Assembly (NCBI GenBank): GCA_021827205.1
Contig: JAKAWV010000004.1
Span: 62,001 to 126,000 of the forward strand
Direction of reading: 5' to 3'
Length of the DNA: 64,000 bases
Origin: Pseudomonadota bacterium
GTDB taxonomy: Bacteria; Pseudomonadota; Gammaproteobacteria; Xanthomonadales; Rhodanobacteraceae
The notes below the pieces were generated by a model. It made no database searches, had not been told where the DNA came from, and worked only from the letters and a program-made list of their open reading frames with translations. Below, in pieces: positions 1 to 9,228 of this stretch; position 1 is the first letter of the stretch, and each line of letters begins with the position of its first letter. A program made the translations under genes and the position numbers.

Positions 1-1726
1 TTTCCGCAGGCATGGCGCGCAGGGCCGGCGCCGGCCAGTAGCCCAGCGCGGCGAGGCTGCGTTGGGTGACATCGAGGATGCGCTCGCGCTGCGGGCGCTG
101 CTCGCGTACCGCTTCCAGAAAATACTCGACCGAGGCCAGCGCGTCAGCGAGCAGATCCATTTGCTCGGCCGTGGGCACGCGCCGGTCGGCGACCAGTTCG
201 TTGTGCACGAAGCGGCCAATGGCCTCGACCAGAGCCGGCAACCGCGGCACGTCGAGCATGCGCAGCGCACCCACCAGTTCGTCCAGCAGCGCCGGCACGG
301 CGGCCACGCGCGCGTGCACCCAGGGTGATTCGATGAAAGCCACCAGATCGTCCTTGACCCGCGCCAGATTGGCGGAGGCTTCCTTGAGCACGATATCGAG
401 CAGGCGTCGCGCCTCGGCCTTGGGCAGTTGCAATCCCGCATCCTCGCCACTTTCGGCGCCGAGGCGATCGATGTGATCATCCAGCGAGGATTCGACGTAC
501 AACAGGGCGCCGGCGACATCGAGCAAGGTCGCTTCGTCCACCGTGCGCGCGCCCGCGGCAAGCTGCGCGACGGTTTCGCGCTGCTCGTGCACCACGCGTC
601 GCGGTACATTGAGGCCAAGCATGCCCAGCGTATCGGCGACGCGCGCCAGCGCATCGGCCTCGCCGGCGAGCTGGCGCGGATCGTGTTCGACGTTGCGCAG
701 GTAGAGATCCAGCGCGTCCTTGACGCGCAGCAGATCTTCCTTGATGGCGCGCGCCACGGTGTCCAGCAGCATGCGGTTGTGACCAGCCAGCGCGCCTTCG
801 GCATGCGCGATTTCGCGCTGCGAGGGCAGCAGGCGATCAAGCCGGTAGGTGTCGTAAATCGCGGCCAGGCGTTCACTGCCCGGGCGCGCGTGCGCCACGT
901 AGTACAGCAGGCTGCGCGCCAGTTCCTCGGATTCGCCGCGGGCAAGCGCGGTTTCGCCCTCTTCGATCAGTGCGCGCACGTTGCGATCGACTTTGCCGAT
1001 CAGCTTCCTGACCTCGACGCTGTGCTCATCCAGCAGACCGCGTTCGAGGCCTTCGGCCACGCCACCCGCGATCCACCACAGACGCCGACCGGGCAACGAA
1101 TAGCACTGCGCGCTGATGCCATCGAGTACGCCGCGCATCGTGGCGAGATGGCGCGCGGCATCACCCTGGTTGCGAATCCATGCCAGCAACGGCAGTTGCA
1201 GTTGCGTGCGCAGCACGGCCAGTGCGCGCTGCTGCGCGGCCGGCGCCGGAGCCGCGGTCAGACCGGGCACGAACGACGGCAACTCGGCATTGAGATCGGG
1301 CATGAACAGCGCGGTCTCGCCGATCTGCGCCTCACCGCGACAGCCGCGCAGTTCATTGAGCAGCGGCAGTAGCACCAGCGGCACGTCGCGGTGCCCGCCC
1401 TGCAGGCGTTCGAGGTAATCAGGCAACTGCATCATGCCGCGCATCAGCACGGCAAATGCAGCGTTGCGGTCCGGTACCGCAGCGTCGAGCAGCGACTTTG
1501 CCAACTGCTCCATTTCCTCGGCGACCATGGCCGCGCCGTACAGTTCGACCATGCGCAACGTGCCATGCACCTGGTGCAGATAAGTCGCGCAAAAACGCAT
1601 CTGGCTGGTGTCGGCCTGATCCTGGACAAAGGCTTCGAGCGAGAGTCGCGCCTGGCGCAGGGTCTCGTCGAGTTCACTCTTGACCCAGCCCAGGGTGGTG
1701 AAGTCGAGATCTTCGTCGAGTCGCAT
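1..1726 (-). CDS. chpA: ChpA-type hybrid histidine kinase of the pilus chemotaxis system, N-terminal part only
   Basis: Open to the left window edge with no stop, so only the first 575 residues are present. The ATG at 1726 opens with MRLDEDLDFTTLGWVKSELD, as in ChpA/PilL proteins. Residues 46-60 include the stretch YLHQVHGTLRMV (His51, His54), resembling a histidine phosphotransfer helix, and further alpha-helical Hpt/FimL-like segments follow. The CheA kinase core, CheW-like and receiver domains expected at the C-terminus lie outside the window. In the family ChpA phosphorylates PilG and PilH to control type IV pilus extension and retraction. Last gene seen of the pilGHIJK-chpA operon. Confidence 0.88.
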   Translation of the reverse strand, partial: MRLDEDLDFTTLGWVKSELDETLRQARLSLEAFVQDQADTSQMRFCATYLHQVHGTLRMVELYGAAMVAEEMEQLAKSLLDAAVPDRNAAFAVLMRGMMQLPDYLERLQGGHRDVPLVLLPLLNELRGCRGEAQIGETALFMPDLNAELPSFVPGLTAAPAPAAQQRALAVLRTQLQLPLLAWIRNQGDAARHLATMRGVLDGISAQCYSLPGRRLWWIAGGVAEGLERGLLDEHSVEVRKLIGKVDRNVRALIEEGETALARGESEELARSLLYYVAHARPGSERLAAIYDTYRLDRLLPSQREIAHAEGALAGHNRMLLDTVARAIKEDLLRVKDALDLYLRNVEHDPRQLAGEADALARVADTLGMLGLNVPRRVVHEQRETVAQLAAGARTVDEATLLDVAGALLYVESSLDDHIDRLGAESGEDAGLQLPKAEARRLLDIVLKEASANLARVKDDLVAFIESPWVHARVAAVPALLDELVGALRMLDVPRLPALVEAIGRFVHNELVADRRVPTAEQMDLLADALASVEYFLEAVREQRPQRERILDVTQRSLAALGYWPAPALRAMPAE

Positions 1727-1786
1727 GATGTGCCTCTGGGATCGATGACCGGCTGCGTGAACGCGGGGCTGGGCGCTTGCCGGCGC

Positions 1787-2653
1787 TCAGCCGCGACGCT
1801 GATAGGCCAGCGTGCCCTGCCAGGCTACCCGCGTCAGCGCGGGATGGCTCCAGCTGGTGACCTCGCCGGGCCCGATCAGCAGCAGGCCCTCTGGTTCAAG
1901 GAGACCCGCCAGTCCGTCCAGCAACTCGCGGCGACGCTCGCGCGCGAAGTACATGAGCACGTTCTGGCAGAAAATCAGATTCAGGCGCTGCAGCGGCGCC
2001 GCGGCGGCCTGCAGCAGGTTGACGCGCGCAAACGCCACGCGCTTGCGCAAGCTGGCGATGGGCGTGAACGCCTCTTCGCCGCGCATCTCGACGTACTCGG
2101 CGCGGTATTGCGCCGGGATTTCCTCGATGCGGCCGCGTGGATAGATCGCGGCACGCGCCGTGGCCACCGCCGCCGCGCTGACGTCGCTGGCCGTCACGCC
2201 GAAATGCAGCTTGTCGCCATGACCGCACAGGCCATGATGCAGGACCATGGCCAGCGACCACGCCTCCTCGCCACTGGCGCAGCCCACGCTCCACGCGTGC
2301 AGCGCACCGATGCCGCCGGCCAGGCGCTCGGGCAGCCAGCGCTCACGAATCAGATCGAACGAGGGCATGTGCCGGAAGAAGCGCGTTTCATGCACGGTCA
2401 GGCGATCGACCAGCGTGGCCCATTCCACCGCGCCCGCGCCCGGCGCGCTGATGTGCTCGAGGTAGTGACTGAAGTTGCCGTAGCCCACTTCGCGCATGCG
2501 CGCACGCACCGCGCTGACCAGAAACGGTTTGCGCTGCGGCGCCACCACCACGCCGGTGCGCTGCTCGAGCAGGGCCACCCAGCGCACGAACACCACCTCG
2601 TCCATGCCGGCGAGGGCAAGTGCGGCATCGTGGGGGTTGAGAGCGACGGCCAT
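1787..2653 (-). CDS. pilK: CheR-family chemoreceptor methyltransferase PilK
   Basis: 288 residues, the usual CheR size. It would methylate glutamates of the neighbouring receptor PilJ using S-adenosylmethionine. Visible motifs are TVHETRFFR (86-94), the SAM-binding loop SVGCASGEE (122-130), TASD (154-157) and the NVLMYF block (231-236). It sits between pilJ and chpA, as in other pil-chp clusters, 18 bp after pilJ, which supports PilK rather than a flagellar CheR. Cytoplasmic enzyme. Confidence 0.9.
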   Translation of the reverse strand: MAVALNPHDAALALAGMDEVVFVRWVALLEQRTGVVVAPQRKPFLVSAVRARMREVGYGNFSHYLEHISAPGAGAVEWATLVDRLTVHETRFFRHMPSFDLIRERWLPERLAGGIGALHAWSVGCASGEEAWSLAMVLHHGLCGHGDKLHFGVTASDVSAAAVATARAAIYPRGRIEEIPAQYRAEYVEMRGEEAFTPIASLRKRVAFARVNLLQAAAAPLQRLNLIFCQNVLMYFARERRRELLDGLAGLLEPEGLLLIGPGEVTSWSHPALTRVAWQGTLAYQRRG

Positions 2654-2671
2654 GGGCTGTGATTCTCCCGC

Positions 2672-4702
2672 TCAGCCCGGCAGTTTGAAGTCAGCGACCG
2701 AACGGCGCAGATCCTGCGCCATCTGCGCCAGATTGCCGATCGACTCGGCGGTCTGACTGGCGCCCGTCGAGGTCTGCGAGGTGATCTCCTGGATCACATT
2801 CATGGTCGAGGAGATATTGGTCGCCGCCGCGGACTGCTGGCGCGCGGCCTCGGAGATGTTCTGGATGAGGTCGGCCAGATCATTGGAGACTTTTTCGATT
2901 TCGCCCAGCGCGGCGCCGGCATCCTCGGCGCGGCGCGCGCCGGTAACCACTTCGGCCGTGGTCTGCTCCATTGAGTTGACCGCCTCGTTGGTGTCCGACT
3001 GAATCGCCTGCACCAGCGTCTCGATGCGCTTGGTCGCCGTCGCCGAGCGCTCGGCCAGACGCTGCACTTCGTCGGCCACCACCGCGAAACCGCGACCGGC
3101 CTCGCCTGCCGAGGCCGCCTGAATGGCGGCGTTCAGCGCCAGAATGTTGGTCTGCTCGGCGATGTCGTTGATCAGTTCCACGATCGAGCCGATTTCCTGC
3201 GAGGACTCACCCAGGCGCTTGATGCGCTTGGATGTTTCCTGGATCTGGTCGCGGATCGCGTCCATGCCGGCGATGGTCTGGCGCACCACCGCGGCGCCCT
3301 TGCCGGCGATCTGCACCGAGCGCAGCGCCACCTCCACCGATTCGGACGAGTTTTTCGACACCTCGTCGATCGATACCGCCATCTCGTTGATGGCCGCCGA
3401 GGCCGAGGTGATCTGCTGCGCCTGATGCTCGGCCGCCTCGGCCAGATGCGTGGCGGTGGCTTGGGTTTCCTGCGCCGCCGCGGACACCTGCACCGCGGTT
3501 TCGTTGATGGTGGACACCAGGCTGCGCAAGGCTTCCACGGCGAAGTTCACCGAGTCGGCGATGGCGCCGGTGATGTCCTCGGTGACCGTGGCGCGCACGG
3601 TGAGATCGCCCTCGGCCAGCGAGCCCATTTCGTCGAGCAGCCGCAAAATGGCTTCCTGGTTGCGCTGATTCAGTTCACCCGAGGCCGCGAGGCGCTGCTT
3701 CTGCGCACGCGACTGCGCGAACACCAGCAACAGGGCAAACAGGATCGCGCCGGCGGCGCCCAGCGCGCCCAGCCAGACGTTGGGGAACGGACGCCGCAGC
3801 GGTAGCTTGTCCAGCCGCGTGGACACGTCGCTGGCGCGCAACAGCACCGACTGCGAGTCCACCGACGCTTGATTGGCGGCCTGTTTGACCTCGACCAAGG
3901 TCGGCGCGGCGGCGAGCAGTTTGTTGAGCGGATCGGATACGCCCTGCCAACCCTTGTTCACGGTTTCAAGGATGTTGCGCGCGGCCGGCTGCGGCAACGC
4001 GCTCACGCCGACCTCGCTGTTGCCCTGGATCAGGCCGCTGAGCACCGCTCCATAAAGCTGCGCGTCGCGGGCCAGGCCATCGGCGGCGGTCTGCGCGTCT
4101 TCGCCACCAGTCTGCACTTCCAGCGCGCGACGGATCATGCGGTCGCCCAGCAGCATCTGGTTGACCACGGTGTAAGTCTGGTTGGCGCTGCCGCCGCCTT
4201 GTTTGACGATGCTGGCCACCTGATCCATGCGCGAATCGAGCACCGGCACCTCGCGGGTGAAGGCATCGGTCTGCTGCTTGGAATCCAGCACCAGCTCCTT
4301 GTTGCGCAGGATCTTGGTCAGGTCGCCGTCCAACTGAGCCCAGGACTTGTCCAGTGCCGTGATGGCCGGACCGACGCCGGCGCTGGCGTTGCCGTAGCCC
4401 GGCATGCCGGTATCGGGATCGCCGTTCTTGAGCTTCCTGATCAGGCTGTCGAGGGTGGCGCGGGTGGCATCCAGCTCCTTGAACGAATCCAGGTTGCCGC
4501 TGGCCGATTCCAGCGCGAACTTGGCGGTGGACTGCGACAACACCTGAATTTGCGTGGTCAGGTTGGCCGCGTCGCGTTCGTGCTTGCTGTTCAAGGTCAG
4601 CCAACCGAAGTCGATCACGGCGAGCGCGATCGATAGCAGCAGCAGCACGATCCAGATCGTGTTGCTGCGCTCCTTGCCGATGACGTTGCTGGTAGCGCTC
4701 AT
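2672..4702 (-). CDS. pilJ: Type IV pilus methyl-accepting chemotaxis protein PilJ
   Basis: 676 residues with classic receptor layout: first membrane helix at about 14-36, a large periplasmic region, second helix at about 308-330, a HAMP-like linker, and a cytoplasmic signalling coiled coil. The hairpin tip carries the conserved INDIAEQTNILALNAAIQAA segment (about 505-530) that contacts CheW and CheA. It likely senses surface contact or pilin subunits and signals through PilI to ChpA. Third-last gene of the operon, followed by its methyltransferase pilK. Confidence 0.93.
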   Translation of the reverse strand: MSATSNVIGKERSNTIWIVLLLLSIALAVIDFGWLTLNSKHERDAANLTTQIQVLSQSTAKFALESASGNLDSFKELDATRATLDSLIRKLKNGDPDTGMPGYGNASAGVGPAITALDKSWAQLDGDLTKILRNKELVLDSKQQTDAFTREVPVLDSRMDQVASIVKQGGGSANQTYTVVNQMLLGDRMIRRALEVQTGGEDAQTAADGLARDAQLYGAVLSGLIQGNSEVGVSALPQPAARNILETVNKGWQGVSDPLNKLLAAAPTLVEVKQAANQASVDSQSVLLRASDVSTRLDKLPLRRPFPNVWLGALGAAGAILFALLLVFAQSRAQKQRLAASGELNQRNQEAILRLLDEMGSLAEGDLTVRATVTEDITGAIADSVNFAVEALRSLVSTINETAVQVSAAAQETQATATHLAEAAEHQAQQITSASAAINEMAVSIDEVSKNSSESVEVALRSVQIAGKGAAVVRQTIAGMDAIRDQIQETSKRIKRLGESSQEIGSIVELINDIAEQTNILALNAAIQAASAGEAGRGFAVVADEVQRLAERSATATKRIETLVQAIQSDTNEAVNSMEQTTAEVVTGARRAEDAGAALGEIEKVSNDLADLIQNISEAARQQSAAATNISSTMNVIQEITSQTSTGASQTAESIGNLAQMAQDLRRSVADFKLPG

Positions 4703-4736
4703 GCCTTCACCTCACCCGGAAATTGCGCCGCACGCA

Positions 4737-5276
4737 TCACGCGGCGGCCTGCTGGAAATCGGCCGCGCGGGTCAGGCGCAGCATGCTGAATACGCCCAGA
4801 CGCTGGGCTTCGATGCGCACATTGCGCTCGACAAAGCGCTGCAGGCGCGGATCGTCCTCGCCCTCGGCGTCGGACTGCATTTCGAGCGTCAGGCTGCGCT
4901 GGCCACTGACCTCATCGACCAGCAGGCCGACGCTGCCACTGTTGCCCTGACGCACCAGCAGCACGCGCGTGCGCTCGCCGATCAGGGTGGCACTACCAAA
5001 CAGAAACAGCCCCAGATCGACCACCGGCACCAGATTGCCGCGCACATTGGCCACGCCAAGCAGCCAAGGCTGGGTGCCCGGCACCGGCGTCAACACCTGC
5101 GGCACCATGATTTCGTTGACCTCGCCGATGCTGCTGGCCAGCCTGCGTGCGCCAACGCGAAAGGCAATGCCACGCCACAGTCCGGGCGCCTCGATCTGTT
5201 CCGGCACACCGGCTTGGTGCGCAAGACTGAGGCGCTCGTATTCGGCCAGGATCGCGAGGGGCATTTCGACACTCAT
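4737..5276 (-). CDS. pilI: CheW-like coupling protein PilI
   Basis: 179 residues forming one CheW domain. The stretches GVANVRGNLVPVVDL and LLVDEVSGQRSLTL are typical of CheW and PilI. It would couple receptor PilJ to kinase ChpA in the cytoplasm. It lies between pilH and pilJ with short gaps of 10 and 34 bp, the standard order, and this context separates it from flagellar CheW. Confidence 0.92.
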   Translation of the reverse strand: MSVEMPLAILAEYERLSLAHQAGVPEQIEAPGLWRGIAFRVGARRLASSIGEVNEIMVPQVLTPVPGTQPWLLGVANVRGNLVPVVDLGLFLFGSATLIGERTRVLLVRQGNSGSVGLLVDEVSGQRSLTLEMQSDAEGEDDPRLQRFVERNVRIEAQRLGVFSMLRLTRAADFQQAAA

Positions 5277-5286
5277 CGCGCGCGCC

Positions 5287-5658
5287 TTATCCGGCCTGAA
5301 CCAGCAGTTTCTGGATGCGCGCCAGCAATTCCTTCTCGCCCACCGGCTTGGTCAGAAAATCCCTGGCGCCCTGACGCAGGCCCCAGACGCGATCGGTTTC
5401 CATGCTCTTGGTGGTGATGATCAGCACCGGCACATTCTGCGTGGCGGGATCGCGGGTAAGGGTGCGCGTGGCCTGGAAGCCGTTCATGCCGGGCATGATC
5501 ACGTCCATGATCACCAGATCCGGGCGCAGACTTCGCGCCATCTCGATGCCCTGCTCGGCGCTGCTGGCGCTGGACACGCGGTGCCCGGCACGCTCGAGCA
5601 GCGTGGTGAACACGCGCACGTCGGTGGGCGAATCGTCGACGATGAGGATGTGCGCCAT
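5287..5658 (-). CDS. pilH: Single-domain response regulator PilH
   Basis: 123 residues, receiver domain only. The acidic pocket is Asp8-Asp9, the phospho-acceptor Asp52 lies in VIMDVIMPG, and the invariant lysine is Lys104 in LTKP. In the Pil-Chp pathway PilH acts with the retraction side (PilT/PilU) or as a phosphate sink. It follows pilG by 12 bp and is in the same operon. Assignment as PilH rather than PilG rests on gene order and the VIMDVIMPGMNGFQATR motif. Confidence 0.92.
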   Translation of the reverse strand: MAHILIVDDSPTDVRVFTTLLERAGHRVSSASSAEQGIEMARSLRPDLVIMDVIMPGMNGFQATRTLTRDPATQNVPVLIITTKSMETDRVWGLRQGARDFLTKPVGEKELLARIQKLLVQAG

Positions 5659-5670
5659 GACGGGCCGGCC

Positions 5671-6069
5671 TCAGTGCGTGTCCACGTGGGAGCGGATCGC
5701 ATCGAGCAGCTCCTCGCGGGTGAAGGGTTTGGTCAGGTACTGATCGGAGCCGCAGATGCGGCCGCGCGCCTTGTCGAACAGGCCATCCTTGGAGGACAGC
5801 ATCACTACCGGCACGTGGCGGAAATTCTGGTTGTTCTTGATCAGCGCGCAGGTCTGGTAGCCGTCCAGGCGCGGCATCATGATGTCCACGAAGATGATGT
5901 GCGGCTGCAGGTCGGAGATCTTGGCCAGTGCCTCGAACCCGTCCACCGCAGTGACCACCTCGTAGCCTTCCTTTTTCAGCAGCGTTTCGGCGGTGCGGCG
6001 GATGGTCTTGGAGTCATCGATCACCATCACACGCAGCGTCGGGCTGCCGGTATTGCTGGTTGCTAGCAC
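5671..6069 (-). CDS. pilG: Single-domain response regulator PilG
   Basis: 132 residues, receiver only. Asp18-Asp19 form the metal pocket, Asp62 in FVDIMMPRLDG is the acceptor, and Lys114 lies in YLTKPF. First gene of the pilus chemotaxis operon, read from a near-consensus promoter at 6191-6219. PilG phosphorylated by ChpA promotes pilus extension in characterised systems. The protein starts MLATSNTGSPTLRVMVIDDSK; the short N-terminal tail before the receiver fold is normal for PilG. Confidence 0.92.
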   Translation of the reverse strand: MLATSNTGSPTLRVMVIDDSKTIRRTAETLLKKEGYEVVTAVDGFEALAKISDLQPHIIFVDIMMPRLDGYQTCALIKNNQNFRHVPVVMLSSKDGLFDKARGRICGSDQYLTKPFTREELLDAIRSHVDTH

Positions 6070-6190
6070 TTGTCACCCCCGCCGCGTCAGGGTCGCTGCG
6101 GCTTGTGGAAACATGCAAACCGCATGCCGGAGCCCAGGGCTCCGACGCGGGGTGCACAGTCGCGGACCTCGCATCCGCTGTAGATGAGCT

Positions 6191-6219
6191 GTTTAACGCG
6201 CGTTTATGCGAAGTGTCAA
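6191..6219 (-). promoter_or_regulatory. Sigma70-type promoter of the pilG-chpA operon
   Basis: On the minus strand TTGACA (6219-6214), a 17-bp spacer, then TTAAAC (6196-6191). The predicted start is about 115 nt before the pilG ATG. The 239-bp gap between pilG and the divergent gshB holds no gene that I can see. Inferred from sequence only. Confidence 0.55.
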
Positions 6220-6308
6220 GTTGAGCGTGCAAGTTCTTGTCGGCGATGATGCTTTGGTGAACTGTGCACATTGCGTGATGGCCGTCACACCCGACCCCCG
6301 GAGAGCCC

Positions 6309-7268
6309 ATGAACAGCAGTCCTGCATCCAGCCTCGCCATCCTCATGGACCCGATCACGCACATCAAGCCGTACAAGGATTCCTCGCTGGCGATGTTACT
6401 GGAGGCGCAGCGCCGTGGCTGGGTACTGCACTATCTCGAACAAGGCGACCTGGCCATGCGCGTCGGCGAGCCTTGGGCGCGACTGCGGCCCTTGGTGGTG
6501 CGTGATGATGCCCATGACTGGTTCGGCCTGGGTGACGCGCAGTGGCAACCTCTGACGCAGATGCGCCTGATCCTGGCGCGCAAGGATCCACCGCTGGACA
6601 ACGAGTTCCTGTACGACACGCAGGTGCTGCAGCGTGCCGCTGATGCGGGCGTGCCGGTCATCAACCCGCCGCAGGCACTGCGCGACTGCAACGAAAAACT
6701 CTACGCGTTGCAGTTCCCGCAATGCTGCGTCCCCACCCTGGTGGCGCGCGAGCGCGCCGCGCTGCGCGCCTTCGCCGCCGAGCACGGCGAAATCGTGCTC
6801 AAACCGCTGGATGGCATGGGCGGGCGCGGTATCTTCCGCAGCGCCGCGCATGATCCCAACCTCAACGTGATCCTCGAAACCCTGGTCGGCGACGACGTCC
6901 GCTTCGCCCTCGCGCAAAAGTTCATTCCCGCCATCCGCGAGGGCGACAAGCGCATTCTGGTGATCGACGGCGAGCCGGTGCCGTTCGCGCTGGCGCGCAT
7001 CCCGCAGGGTGACGAGTTCCGTGGCAATCTGGCCGCCGGCGGGCACGGCGTGGGCGTGCCGCTCAGCGCGCGCGACCGCTGGATCGTCAGTCAGGTGGCC
7101 CCGGACTTGCGCCGGCGCGGGCTGCTGTTCGTGGGCCTGGACGTGATCGGCGACTGGTTGACCGAAATCAACATCACCTCGCCGACCTGCATGCGCGAGC
7201 TCGACATCCAGTACGGGCTGAACATCGCCGCGACGCTGTTCGATGCCATCGAGCGCAAGCTGGCGTGA
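6309..7268 (+). CDS. gshB: Glutathione synthase (ATP-grasp)
   Basis: 319 residues, the usual length. Joins gamma-glutamylcysteine and glycine with ATP to give glutathione. The start MNSSPASSLAILMDPITHIKPYKDSS contains the family block IAxxMDPIxxIxxxKDS. The ATP-grasp loop is EIVLKPLDGMGGRGIFR (about 160-176), and the C-terminal TEINITSPTCMREL is the conserved Mg/substrate segment. An AGAG ribosome-binding motif precedes the ATG. Divergent from the pil operon; its stop overlaps the next gene. Confidence 0.97.
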   Translation: MNSSPASSLAILMDPITHIKPYKDSSLAMLLEAQRRGWVLHYLEQGDLAMRVGEPWARLRPLVVRDDAHDWFGLGDAQWQPLTQMRLILARKDPPLDNEFLYDTQVLQRAADAGVPVINPPQALRDCNEKLYALQFPQCCVPTLVARERAALRAFAAEHGEIVLKPLDGMGGRGIFRSAAHDPNLNVILETLVGDDVRFALAQKFIPAIREGDKRILVIDGEPVPFALARIPQGDEFRGNLAAGGHGVGVPLSARDRWIVSQVAPDLRRRGLLFVGLDVIGDWLTEINITSPTCMRELDIQYGLNIAATLFDAIERKLA

Positions 7269-8143
7269 CGCGCACCTCCGCCCCGGATCAAGGCAACGAA
7301 CGCATCAGCGTGACCCTGCTGTTTTCGCTGATCGTGCACGTGGTGCTGATACTGGGCCTGGGCTTCAGCATCGAACCGCCGCGTCCCAGCCTGCCGGCGC
7401 TGGACATCACCCTGCTGCACACGGCCAACGCCGAAACACCGCGGCGCGCGGATTTCCTCGCCCAAGCCAACAACGCCGGCGGTGGCAACAGCGCGCATGC
7501 GCGCAAACCCGGGGCGCCATTCTCCACGCCGCTGCCAGACGGCCCCGGACAAGCGCCGCGGCATGTCGATCCGGCCGCGCCGGCCCCCACCGAAGCCCGC
7601 GGCCCCGAACTGGTGACCACGCGCGGCGCCAGCCGCTTCAGCGTGGATTCGCGCCCGGCCGCGCGCCCAGCGCCGGCACGACCCCTGCCGCAGGCGCCGA
7701 TTCCGGCCCATGAGCGCGAACAAATCGCCCAACTCAGTGCTGAAGTGCGCGCCGAGCGCGAAGCCTATGCACGGCGCCCACACCTCAAGTTCATCTCGGC
7801 CAACACGCGCGAATACGCCTTCGCCGCCTACATGGCGGCCTGGGTCGAGCGCATCGAACGCATCGGCAATCTCAACTACCCCGAGGCCGCGCGCACAGGG
7901 CATCTGCACGGCGAGCTGATCCTGACCGTGGGCATCAGTCGCGACGGCGCGGTGCGTAGTCTGGATATCGTCAAGTCATCGGGCATTCCGCTGCTGGATC
8001 AAGCGGCCGAGCGCATCGTGCGCATGGCAGCGCCGTTTCCGCCACTACCGCGGAGCGATGGTCGTCTCGATGAGTTGTACATCACCCGTACCTGGCAGTT
8101 CCTGCCCGGCGGCAGGCTGCGTCAGCGCGCTGTGAAACGCTGA
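7265..8143 (+). CDS. TonB-like energy transducer
   Basis: 292 residues. GTG start overlapping the gshB stop. One N-terminal membrane helix (about 16-36, VTLLFSLIVHVVLILGLGFS), a Pro/Ala-rich periplasmic stretch, then a C-terminal TonB domain with NYPEAARTGHLHGELILTVGI (about 203-223) and a TRTWQF end. It would transmit inner-membrane energy to outer-membrane receptors or a related envelope process. The gshB-tonB pair is conserved in xanthomonads and pseudomonads, and these TonB3-like proteins are linked there to pili. No ExbB/ExbD nearby. Confidence 0.85.
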   Translation: MTRTSAPDQGNERISVTLLFSLIVHVVLILGLGFSIEPPRPSLPALDITLLHTANAETPRRADFLAQANNAGGGNSAHARKPGAPFSTPLPDGPGQAPRHVDPAAPAPTEARGPELVTTRGASRFSVDSRPAARPAPARPLPQAPIPAHEREQIAQLSAEVRAEREAYARRPHLKFISANTREYAFAAYMAAWVERIERIGNLNYPEAARTGHLHGELILTVGISRDGAVRSLDIVKSSGIPLLDQAAERIVRMAAPFPPLPRSDGRLDELYITRTWQFLPGGRLRQRAVKR

Positions 8144-8188
8144 ACGGATCATCGAAACGCGTCCTGCGGCGGGCAACCGCGGCGCGGC

Positions 8189-8194
8189 TACAAT
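8189..8194 (+). promoter_or_regulatory. Candidate -10 element (TACAAT) just before yqgE
   Basis: TACAAT ends 6 bp before the ATG at 8201, so transcription from it would begin at or next to the start codon (leaderless or nearly so). No good -35 hexamer at 17 bp. Inferred only. Confidence 0.35.
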
Positions 8195-8200
8195 ACGGGC

Positions 8201-8764
8201 ATGACCGCAACCAGCACGCTCACCGGCCACCTGCTGATCGCCATGCCCGGGCTGCGCGATCCCGATTTCGAGCACACCGTCACGCTGATCTGCCAGCATA
8301 ACGAGGACGGCGCGCTCGGCCTGGTGGTCAATCGGACCTCCGATTACCGCCTGCAGGATCTGCTGCAGCAAATGGACATCAGCACCGACGACGACCCGCT
8401 CGCGCAGCAAGCCGTGCTGGCTGGTGGCCCGCTGCAGCGCGAGCGCGGCTTCGTACTGCACAATCTGGATGGGCGCTGGGCATCAAGCTACGCCATTGAT
8501 GAGCAGCTGATGCTGACCACCTCGCGCGACATTCTCGAAGCCATCGCCGCCGGGCGCGGTCCGCAACAGATGCTGATCGCGCTGGGTTATGCCGGCTGGG
8601 AACCCGGCCAGCTCGAGCGCGAATTGCGCGACAACGCCTGGCTGACCGTCGCCGCGGACAACGAACTGTTGTTCGAGGTGCCGCTGGAGCAGCGCTGGAG
8701 CGCCGCCGCAGCGCGCATGGGCGTGGACGCGCAGCGCCTCGCCCACTACGCCGGCAACGCATGA
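8201..8764 (+). CDS. yqgE: YqgE/AlgH family protein
   Basis: 187 residues, the family length. The opening LTGHLLIAMPGLRDPDFEHTV and the blocks GALGLVVNR and LAGGPLQRERGFVLH are diagnostic of the YqgE/AlgH (UPF0301) family. The molecular function is not established; pseudomonad AlgH was linked to regulation of alginate and other traits. It overlaps ruvX by 4 bp (ATGA), a linkage seen across gammaproteobacteria. Cytoplasmic, no signal peptide. Confidence 0.93.
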   Translation: MTATSTLTGHLLIAMPGLRDPDFEHTVTLICQHNEDGALGLVVNRTSDYRLQDLLQQMDISTDDDPLAQQAVLAGGPLQRERGFVLHNLDGRWASSYAIDEQLMLTTSRDILEAIAAGRGPQQMLIALGYAGWEPGQLERELRDNAWLTVAADNELLFEVPLEQRWSAAAARMGVDAQRLAHYAGNA

Positions 8765-9228
8765 GCGCAGCCCTCGGCGCGCGCGTGGGCAACGTGCTGG
8801 GCTTCGATTTCGGCCTGCGCTACATCGGCGTTGCCGTGGGCACGACCCTCGCCGCCAGTGCACGCCCGCTGGCCGTGCTGACCGCGCATTCGGGCGCCCC
8901 CGACTGGAGAGAACTCGATGCGCTGCTGCGTGCTTGGAGCCCGCAGACACTGGTCGTCGGCCTGCCACTGGATGGCGACGGCAGCGAGCAGCCCATCACG
9001 CGCGCCGCGCGCGGTTTTGCCGGGCAAATGCACCAGCGCTACGGCCTCGACGTGTATCTGTGCGACGAGCGCCACAGCTCGCAGGAGGCTGCGCGCCGCT
9101 TCGCCACGCAGCGCGCGGCCGGGCAGCGGCGCAAGCGTGATGCCGTGCAGCTCGATGCGCTGGCGGCAGCGGTCATCCTCGAATCCTGGCTGAGCGAAAC
9201 CTCATGCACCCGCACCTGCGCCACCTGA
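8761..9228 (+). CDS. ruvX: Putative Holliday junction resolvase RuvX/YqgF
   Basis: 155 residues with an RNase H-like fold. Asp16 in GFDFGLRYIGVAVG, Glu103 in CDERHSS and Asp132 in VQLDALAA form the acidic active site. The family processes pre-16S rRNA 5' ends and was proposed to act on Holliday junctions. It starts inside the yqgE stop, and its last 25 bp overlap the start of pyrB, so the three genes are probably co-transcribed. Confidence 0.94.
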   Translation: MSAALGARVGNVLGFDFGLRYIGVAVGTTLAASARPLAVLTAHSGAPDWRELDALLRAWSPQTLVVGLPLDGDGSEQPITRAARGFAGQMHQRYGLDVYLCDERHSSQEAARRFATQRAAGQRRKRDAVQLDALAAAVILESWLSETSCTRTCAT

